Shown here: positions 53,619 to 62,700 of the stretch, in pieces
Position numbering within the stretch: position 1 is the first letter of the stretch
Layout of the letters: each line of letters opens with the position of its first letter
Assembly: GCA_049889695.1 (NCBI GenBank)
Contig: JBMHCX010000005.1
Span: forward strand, 297,878-361,877
Reading direction: 5' to 3'
DNA from: WTJH01 sp049889695
GTDB taxonomy: Bacteria; Bacteroidota; Bacteroidia; Flavobacteriales; Flavobacteriaceae
DNA length: 64,000 bases
Program-made: the position numbers and the translations under genes
Notes under the pieces: model-generated
Told to the model about the DNA's origin: nothing
The model's database searches: none
Seen by the model: only the letters and a program-made list of their open reading frames with translations

Positions 53619-53726
53619 ATGAATAACAAGAGATTTATGTTTGGATATATTTTTAAAGCGTTGTTGATAACTCTAATTATTTATCCACTATATACTAAAA
53701 GCTATAACCAAACGTTTAGATCTTAA
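53619..53726 (+). other. 35-codon reading frame with a signal-peptide-like sequence (possible leader peptide or remnant)
   Basis: An ATG at 53619 opens a 35-residue frame (start MNNKRFMFGYIFKALLITL, ending YNQTFRS) that resembles a signal peptide with a basic start, a hydrophobic core and a Q-containing cleavage-like site. It stops 20 bp before the GTG of the giant gene, in a different frame. It may be a translated leader, the remains of an earlier 5' end of the giant gene, or noise. I cannot tell which. Confidence 0.25.
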
Positions 53727-53746
53727 CGATATCGAAATTATTTCCT

Positions 53747-56700
53747 GTGGGGGGAACATTTAAAAAGTTTTACGTACAGCTATTGCTGCTTATAGGGGCC
53801 TTTGCTTCCTATGGGCAGAATGTTGATTTAGGATTCAGAACTGTGAATCCTATTGTCTTGAACAATAGTTCTTCAGCTTATTGTCAAGGTTTTGTTCCCA
53901 ATTTCACTCTCAATCTGGAAAATGTCTCAGGTGCTGCTACTTTAACGCTTACCTCCACAAACACCGTTAATTTTACAGTTACAGCAAGCGGAGCCAACTC
54001 TTTTTCCAAAACGATCTCTAACGTTACTTCTTTCGTTAGTGGTAGTAGTATACGAGGAGGAGATACGGATAGTTATAACTGGCCGACAACAGGGCCTAAT
54101 GCTATCACCCTGTCTAACGCAGGTGTAACCAACATTACCTTTTCCTTCACAATTAGTTCTTCTATCTACACCGATACAGATGTAACTAATGATGTTGAGA
54201 CGTATTCGAGTTCTATAACCATCACTTCAGATCCAGCATTACCAACAATTTCGTTCTCCCCAGGGACTCTGTTGGTGACCAATACAGTTATCATATGTCA
54301 AGGAGAATCTATCACCCTGACGGCAGATCCGGTTGGTTTAACCAATTATGAATTTTTCAGGGATAACGGTGGTGGACCCATGGTGTCTCAGGGAGTTCAA
54401 TCATCTACCTCGATCACATTTAATAATATAATCGATGGGGAAAAGGTTAAAGTAAGAGTATATAATGGTGCGTGTGATCGAGATTCAGTCGATTACACTT
54501 TTTCTGTTACCGCGATTCCCAATGTAACCCTGGGAGATGACGACAACGACAACATTATTTGTGATGGACAAACTTTAAATCTAACAGCTACTGGTAGTGG
54601 TAATTGGTTTGAGTTTTTGTCTTCTGTTGGCGGGGTAACTACTTCCTTACAGTCTTCTACATCAGCTACTTACAGCACCACTATCGCTACGGATAGCACT
54701 ACTATAATCGTAAGAAATTACACCACGTCAGCTACTTCTTGTTACGATGAAGCTCAGTTGACCTATCGTTTAAATGATTTTACAGGGACAAATCAGATTA
54801 ATAGTTCGGCTACATCTATTTGTGAAGGGCAAGGCGTTAGTTTAACAGACGGTGGTCTGGCTACCGCCAATGTGTCTGGTACAACCACTTACATTTGGCA
54901 GTTCTACACGGCTGGCAATGGAGCCTGGGTGACCATTGCAACGGCAACAGGAACCGCTTATGCTCCTTCAAATATTACCACGACTACTGCCTACAAACGA
55001 ATCATTCGCAACCGAATTTCCAATACAGATTGTGATGTAGAATCTAATGTTGTAACAGTAACGGTAACACAAGTTCCAACGCTAAGCGTTAGTTTAAATC
55101 CAAATCAAAATGAAATATGTGAGGGTGAAGACATTGTTTTAACAGCATCAGGAACAGGAGGTTGGTATCACTTCCAGTTATTTAATGGGACGACTACTAC
55201 AACTGTGCAATCGTCTACTTCAGCCACCTACACAGCAACTATTATCAACGATAATTCTACAATAACAGTCCGAAGTTATGTAGATTCTTCAACCACCTGT
55301 TATGCAGAGGTAACAGAAACATTTAGGTATAATGAAATCTCTGGTGTTAACCAGATTTTAGATCCATCTCCATTAACTATATGTAGTGGAGATTCTTTCA
55401 CGATTAGTAGTAATGCTACGCCTACTACAACTATTGGTGCTTCTGCTGTAACCTATGAATGGGAAATTTATTCAGGTGGAATATGGAACATAGTAGCTGG
55501 GCAGGTATCCGAATCACTATCTGCTACCGGTGTTACGACCACTACTGCCTATCGACGTGTTTTTGTTAGTACGTTTGGGAGCTCAGTTTGTCGAGACTAC
55601 TCAAATACAGTAACCCTCACCGTTGAACAAGTTCCTTCAACAGTTGCATTAACTTTGAATCCAAACCAAACGGTTGTTTGTTCTGCAGAAGATATTCGCA
55701 TGGAAGCCTCAAGTACTGGAGCTGGTTGGTTTGAATTTTTGCGTTTCACGGGGATTACAACGACCACATTAGTATCCTCTACTTCAAATACATATACTGT
55801 AACTATCAATGCAGATAATACGGTTATTACTGTTAGGGCTTACACCGACTCTACCACAACTTGTTACGAAGAGGATTCGCGCACATTCCGTTTCAATAAT
55901 ATAACTGGGAACAACCAAGTGCTTAATCCCTCACCTGCTACGATATGTAGTGGTGATGCTTTTGTGATTACATCGAATTTAACACCAACTGCAACGATCG
56001 GTGCTGCAACCACTTCTTATCAGTGGCAAATATATAATGCAGGTGCATGGGCTAATTTATCAGGCGCAGGTACTACTTCTGAATCTTTATCCTATACGGG
56101 TATTACGACTACTACAGCCTTTAGAAGAGCATTTATTAGTTCTTTTGGTGGTCAAGATTGTTACGATTATTCCAATACAGTCACGCTGACTGTAAACGAC
56201 TCGCCTGGAGTTGTTGGTTTGAGTCTAACTCCGACAAACACAACCTTATGCTCCGCGGATGATGTTGTAATTCAGGCTTTCAGTACTGGAGCAACTTGGT
56301 TTGAATTTTTAGAATACGATCCGACAACTACAACAACTTCTACAGTTCAATCCTCTACTTCTGACACCTATACATCTACAATATCCAGCGATAATACGAT
56401 CATTACTGTCCGAGCCTATTCGGTGTCAGGGACAAGCTGTTTTGAAGAGGTGTCACAGACTTTTAGATTCAACCAGATCACAGGGACAAATAATATTTTA
56501 TCTCCGGCTGCTGTATGTGCCGGCGAAAATGTAGATATATTATCTACTGTCGCTACACCAACTAGTTCTTTATCAGGTTCTAATAATTCTTTTCGATGGG
56601 AATCATATGTTGGAGGTACATGGAATACAATCCCATCTTCAAATGCAGTGTCTATCAGTATTACTGGGATAACTACTACAACATCATATCGAAGAGTTTT

Positions 56701-59700
56701 CGTGTCTCAACACAATGGAACAACTTGTGAAGAGATTTCAAATGTCGTAACAGTTACTGTATATGACGAACCATCAATTGATTCATTTACAATTACTTCG
56801 GCAGTAAATAACACGATTTGTCCGGATGATGCTGTTACTTTTGAGGTGACTGCTTCAAATGTTCAATCGCCAACTTATACTTTGTATGTTGTCGGTAATC
56901 CTACTCCTATCGCAGGGCCTACATCGGGTACAACTACAATCACTTTTGCGACAGTTACTTCTTCATTATATACAGATAATGCTCAGATCAGAGTGGTAAT
57001 CTCTAATGCTGGAGGAGGTTCTTGCGAAGACGACTCAACGATTACTATACGTGTGAACGAATTCACTGGGAATAACGATATTGCTGGAGATCAAGATTTA
57101 TGCAATGGAGCTGCGATCAGTACAATCACCGATGTTAACTCACCAACGGCAACAGGAAATCTTACCTTTTACTGGCAGTCACGTACGAGCGGTACTGTCA
57201 CTTGGACAAATTTGTTTGGACAAACAGGTATAAATTTCACACCGACCAGTGTCTCAACTAATACAGAATATAGACGGGTTGCTGTTTCTACAATTAATAC
57301 GGTCGATTGCGAGTCTTATTCTAATATTGTTGAAAAGCGTCCTGTTACTTTAACTCCCTCCCTGACCCTATTAGATAGTGATGGAAATCCATTAAATGGA
57401 AATGTTTCTTGTCCATTGGCTGTAGGTGACTTTATTACCCTTGACGCGTCTGGATCAGTAGGTGCGAGTGCTTATCAGTTTTTTACCTCAAATAATTTTC
57501 CAATCACAGGAATTATTACTACCAACTCTTCTGAGACAATTAATTCCATTGTCGGTGTAAATCCACTGCGCGTTGAGGTATATGAAAATGCTGATGGCTC
57601 CGGATGTTCTGCTTCTGTTACAGTAACAATCTTTGTCAATACAATCTCAGGGACTAATCAAATTGGTAATGTTTCCCAAACCATATGTGATGGAGGGACA
57701 GCAACAAGAATTACCGCTGCATCTACACCAACAGCCACACTTAGTGGTGGTTCAGTTTCTTACCGCTGGCAAAGACGACCTGCTGGGACAACTACTTGGA
57801 CGACGATTAGTGGATATGGACTGGCTTACTATGATCCGGGAACAGTTACCCAAACAACCGATTACCGTCGTTTGGTACGTGTAACCTATAACAGTCTGCT
57901 ATGTAGTACTACTCTTTCAGATTATGAATCCAATGTTGCTCGAGTAACAGTTTCGCCAGCACCCACAGGGACGTTAACCTCAACTGTTTCAAGTTTGTGT
58001 AGTGGTGATTCCGTTACTTTTACCGCTAATGGACCCTTAGGCGCTACCTATGAGTTTTTAATTAATAACGTTACTGCCCAAGCAGCTAGTGCATCTTCCA
58101 CATTTGTTACAGACACACTTAATAACGGAGATGCAGTATCTGTAGTTATTCGTTTAGGAACTTGTTCCTCTACAGTCGGACCAATTAATATGACTGTTTT
58201 CAACACACCGTCAGCAAGCTTGTCTGGCGATGGAGTTACTGCAGACACGATTTGTGCTGGTGAATTACCGTCATTTACAGCTTTTCCTACAGGTCTATCT
58301 TATACTTTCTATATTAACAATATTCAAGTTGTAACTCCAGCTGCACTTAATGGGAATCAACTGATAACAGCAAATACGTCTTTTACCTTGACCCATGGAA
58401 CTACCGTAGCAGTCGTAGTTTCAAATGGTTCATGTTCAGATACTGTAACACGAACGATTAGTGTCATTGATGTAAGTGGTACAGATTCAATTACGACGGC
58501 TACAACAGATTATTGTGCCGGTGCAGACCCATTAATTATAACCTCAACAGGAACAACTACTCCTGTTAATGGAGGAACATTGAGTTATCAATGGCAGAAC
58601 CAACTTTCTGGTTCTGTAACTTGGACGAATATTTTGAATGCTACCTCTGCTAACTATGATCCACCAAGTTCTTTAGGAAGTGGAACACATTTATTTAGAC
58701 GTATTACGACAATAGAGCTTAATGGGGTAAGTTGTGAGCAGCCCGCAACTGGAGTTATTTCCATAACCATGGGTGCTGGAACCGCGCCAACTGCCTTGGT
58801 AACTGCAACCATAACAGGCACTTCTTCAACTGTTACGAACAGCGTTCTTTGCCCCGGCCAAGGCCTTTCCTTCGATGCTTCAGGCTCTACAGGAAATGGT
58901 TTTGAGTTTTTGTATAATGGCAGCAGAGTACTAGGTCCTGGAACAACCTCTGTACATACAATTACAAGTTTTTCCGATGGAGATACTGTACAGGTAAGGG
59001 TTTACGAAAATGCTGACGGAAGCGGATGTTTTAGTGACTTCTTTATGACGGTCAATGTTAATGGATTAAACGGCTCGAATACGATTACTTCAACCACATT
59101 AACCTATTGTCAGGGAGATGACCCAATACAGATTCAGTCTACTGCAGTTCCTACAAACGTTGCAGTTGGTGCCACTATAGATTATCAATGGGAAAGACGG
59201 GAAGCCGGTTCAACTACATGGACAACGATATTTGCTGCTACATTACCAACTTACGATCCTCCAGCAAATATTCAGACTACAACAGAATATCGACGACTGG
59301 CAACTCCAGAATTAAGAGGTACTTCTTGTGATGATACTTCTGCACCTTACGTATCCAATACGGTACGCTATATCGTGAACACTTCGTTCACAGCCACGAT
59401 GACATTTACGGATTCAGCGGATGTATGTGATGGAGAGTCGATAACTTTTACAGCAAATAATGTAGCTTCTGCTACCTACGAATTCCAAGTCAACGGAAAC
59501 ACAGTCCAAGGGCCAGGAGCTAGTAGAGTTCTATCAAGTACATTCAACAACGGAGACTCTGTAACCGTTATTATTGATAATGGTAGTTGTTCTATTACTT
59601 CCTCGCCTGTGATAGTTGTCGTTAATGCTCAGCCTATTGCTCAACTAGTCGCTAATGGAGTTACAAACAATGTTATTTGTGAAGATGCAGCACCAACGAT

Positions 59701-62700
59701 TCAAGCTTTCCCAACTACTGGGGTTACCTACCAATTTACGATTAGTGATGGTGTTACAACTTCACCTGCGCCCGCAGCTGCTGTAAGCGGATCAGTACTT
59801 GACTTATCCCATTCCTCTGTAATTCTTACGGACACAATGATCATAAATGTGACGGTATCCAATACGACATCTGGATGTGATGATGCTACAAGTCAAGCAG
59901 ATGGAGATGCTTTAGTTTTACGTCTGAATAGAATAACCGGAACGAATCAAATTGGAACAGCGACAACTACTTATTGTACGGGCGCCAATCCTTCAGTAAT
60001 TCAAAGTACGAGTATACCTACATCTACATTATCTAATATTAACTTTAATTACAGTTGGCAAGTACAACAAGTTTCACCTACAACGACTTCCTGGACTACA
60101 ATTAATGGAGCTACTGGGGTAAATTATAATCCACCTGCTCTTAGTGATGGTCGTTATGTCTATCGTCGATTAGTGACCTCCACTGCCAGCAATGTTACTT
60201 GTACTCCGACCTCAACCTTATACGAGTCAAATCTCATTACGATTACCATCGGTGGTACCGGAAATACAGCTCCATCGGTTACTTTGACTACCGATATTGT
60301 TCCAGCAATCAATAATGTGATTTGTGAAGGAGAGGATGTGATTTTCACAGCTAACTCCTCAGCTACTTTGTTCCATTTTTATAGAAACGGTACATCTATT
60401 ACGGGAGGAACGACTACCACAAATATTTTAAATACGGCATCTTCGAGTATAAGTCTACGTGATGGAGATGAAATTACTGTTAAAGTCTTTTCAGCAGCAG
60501 GATGTGAGAATGAAGCGTCCTTCACAGTCCGGGTCAATACAGCCACTGGAACCAATGCAATTTCTGCTCCTGCAGTTACCACTATATGTGGAGGCGATAA
60601 TCCTGATCCTATTACTAATGTAGCCCCATCCCCATCACCTACTAATGGTGCCACATTAAAATATCAATGGCAATCCCGTACCGGCGCAACATGGAATGAT
60701 ATTCTATCAGCTACTAATGCAGATTATGACCCACCAACTTTATTTACGACGACTGGCTTCCGTAGATTGGTTACAACAGAGTTAAACGGGATTGAATGTA
60801 ATGCACCATCTGGAATTTATGAGTCTAATATTGTAACCATCACCGTCAATACTGGGCCCACCCCTTCAGGTACTTTTACATCAGGATATGTAAATAATGT
60901 CATTTGTATTGGTGATACACCAACATTTACCGCAAATCCAGTGGGTGTTACTTCTCCAAGTTTCCTTTATTTCAAGGGTGGAGTTGCCCAGAATTCCCTT
61001 TCATCAACTGCAACAACTTACACACCAAGTACTACCATAGCAGACGGAGAGGTGATTATGGTCCGTATTTTCGCCGATCTTAACAGAACAGGATGCTTCC
61101 TAGATATTCCGTTGACTATGCGTGTCAATGGTTTTACAGGTTCCAATCAGATTGCTACTGCAAGTACAACTGTCTGTTCTGGCTTTGATCCCCCACCTTT
61201 TTCTGATATTAATTCACCTACTTCATCGAATGCTTCAGGAACTATCACTTATCGTTGGGAATCCAGTACTGCTGGGTCTTCACCAACGTGGAGTCCTATT
61301 TCCCCTGCAGTAACAACTGCTGTTTACGATCCGCCCGTTCTGTCCTCAACAGTAGCTTACAGGCGTGTTGCCATCAGTACACTCAATGGTGCTACCTGTG
61401 AATCTTACAGTAATACAGTTACCATTACGGTAAGTGGAGGAGCAATACCAAATGTTACTCTCTCATCGAACAGACCATCAAATACAGTTTGTTTTGATGA
61501 CACTACTAACACTACAGTCTTTACGGCTACTTCGACAGGTTCACCTACTCGTTATGACTTTTATTTTAATAATATCATTGCACAGACAGGTACAAGCACC
61601 ACTTTTACAATAAGTAACTCAACGATATCAGGAACGGCAACTATTTTTGTTCAGGCATTCAACAGTGGTGGTTGTTTTGATCAATCAGTAACTACTACTA
61701 TAGTTGAAAATACAATTACCCCGGCAGGAACAATTACAGGGGCACAAACAGTTTGCCAAGGTGATTTACCCACCTTACTTCAGGGGGTTACTTCACCGAC
61801 ATCAGTCATTCCTAGGATTAATGGTGTTTTAGCCGGGAACGGAGATTTTCAGTGGCAAATTTCAACAGATGACATCGTATTTACAGATATTTTTGGTGCA
61901 ACGAATGCTAACTATCAACCTACAACTCTGTTATCTCCAGGAACTCGATACTACAGAAGACAGGTAGTTGGATCAAGAAATGGTGTAACATGTGAAGTTA
62001 ATTCTAATTCTGTCAGAGTACAATTTGCTGCCTCACCAGCGGCTGGGATTACTTCTAACCAAGGTTCGGGAACTACACTTACTATATGTCAGAGTAGTAC
62101 ATTAATTTTTACAGGTTCCGGGGGACGATCATTTGATTTTCGAATTAATGGTAGTTCACAAGCACTTGTTAACGCAACAGGACTTTTGACCACGGCTGTA
62201 TTCGATGCTTCCAGTTTAATCAATGATAACGATCGGGTAACTGTAATTGTTTATGATCTGTTGAACCAGGGAGGATGTTCCACAACATCTTCAGAAGTAC
62301 TTGTAAATGTTGTCGCCCAACCCAATGGGACTTTAACTTCCTCTGCTCTAAATAACACCATCTGTATCGGTGACGCAGTAAACTTTACCGCCACAGCTGG
62401 TGGAATTACCGGAGCGACATATCGTTTTAAAATTAACGGTATAAATACTGCTACCGTAACGACAACCAATGTTCAAAACTCTGCAACTTTTTCACCAACA
62501 GGAGTGCTGCCGAATCCTTTTGAATTAAGTGTTGATATTGAAACACCTAATGGATGTACAACTTCCGTTTCTATTGAGTTATTCCAGAATTCAATAACCT
62601 CCGCAGGAACAATTACTGGGACACAAACAATTTGCCAGGGAAATACTCCATCACAAATTACAAGCACTGCATCTGCTACTTCCTTTAATGCTTCAGCTAC

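Larger units (their letters stand above)
53472..53746. other. Intergenic region upstream of the giant repeat gene, with inverted repeat and a small reading frame
   Basis: This 275-bp AT-rich region separates the MORN lipoprotein (minus) from the giant gene (plus). It holds a 13-bp inverted repeat (53557-53604) and a 35-codon open frame at 53619-53726 that could encode a signal-peptide-like product. I see no clear TAnnTTTG promoter. The best candidate is TTTG 53582-53585 with TAATTTAG 53609-53616 (23-bp spacer), which is weak. Confidence 0.5.

Noticed and set aside
53747..53760. Phase variation of the giant gene by slippage in the G6 run
   Set aside because: Neither of the other two frames entering the run contains an ATG between its last stop codon and the run, so slippage would not switch an upstream start in and out of frame. 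Six G is also short for this mechanism.
57633..62667. Small plus- and minus-strand frames of 60-90 codons within the giant gene
   Set aside because: They lie inside the continuous giant reading frame, have repetitive composition copied from it, and lack start contexts.
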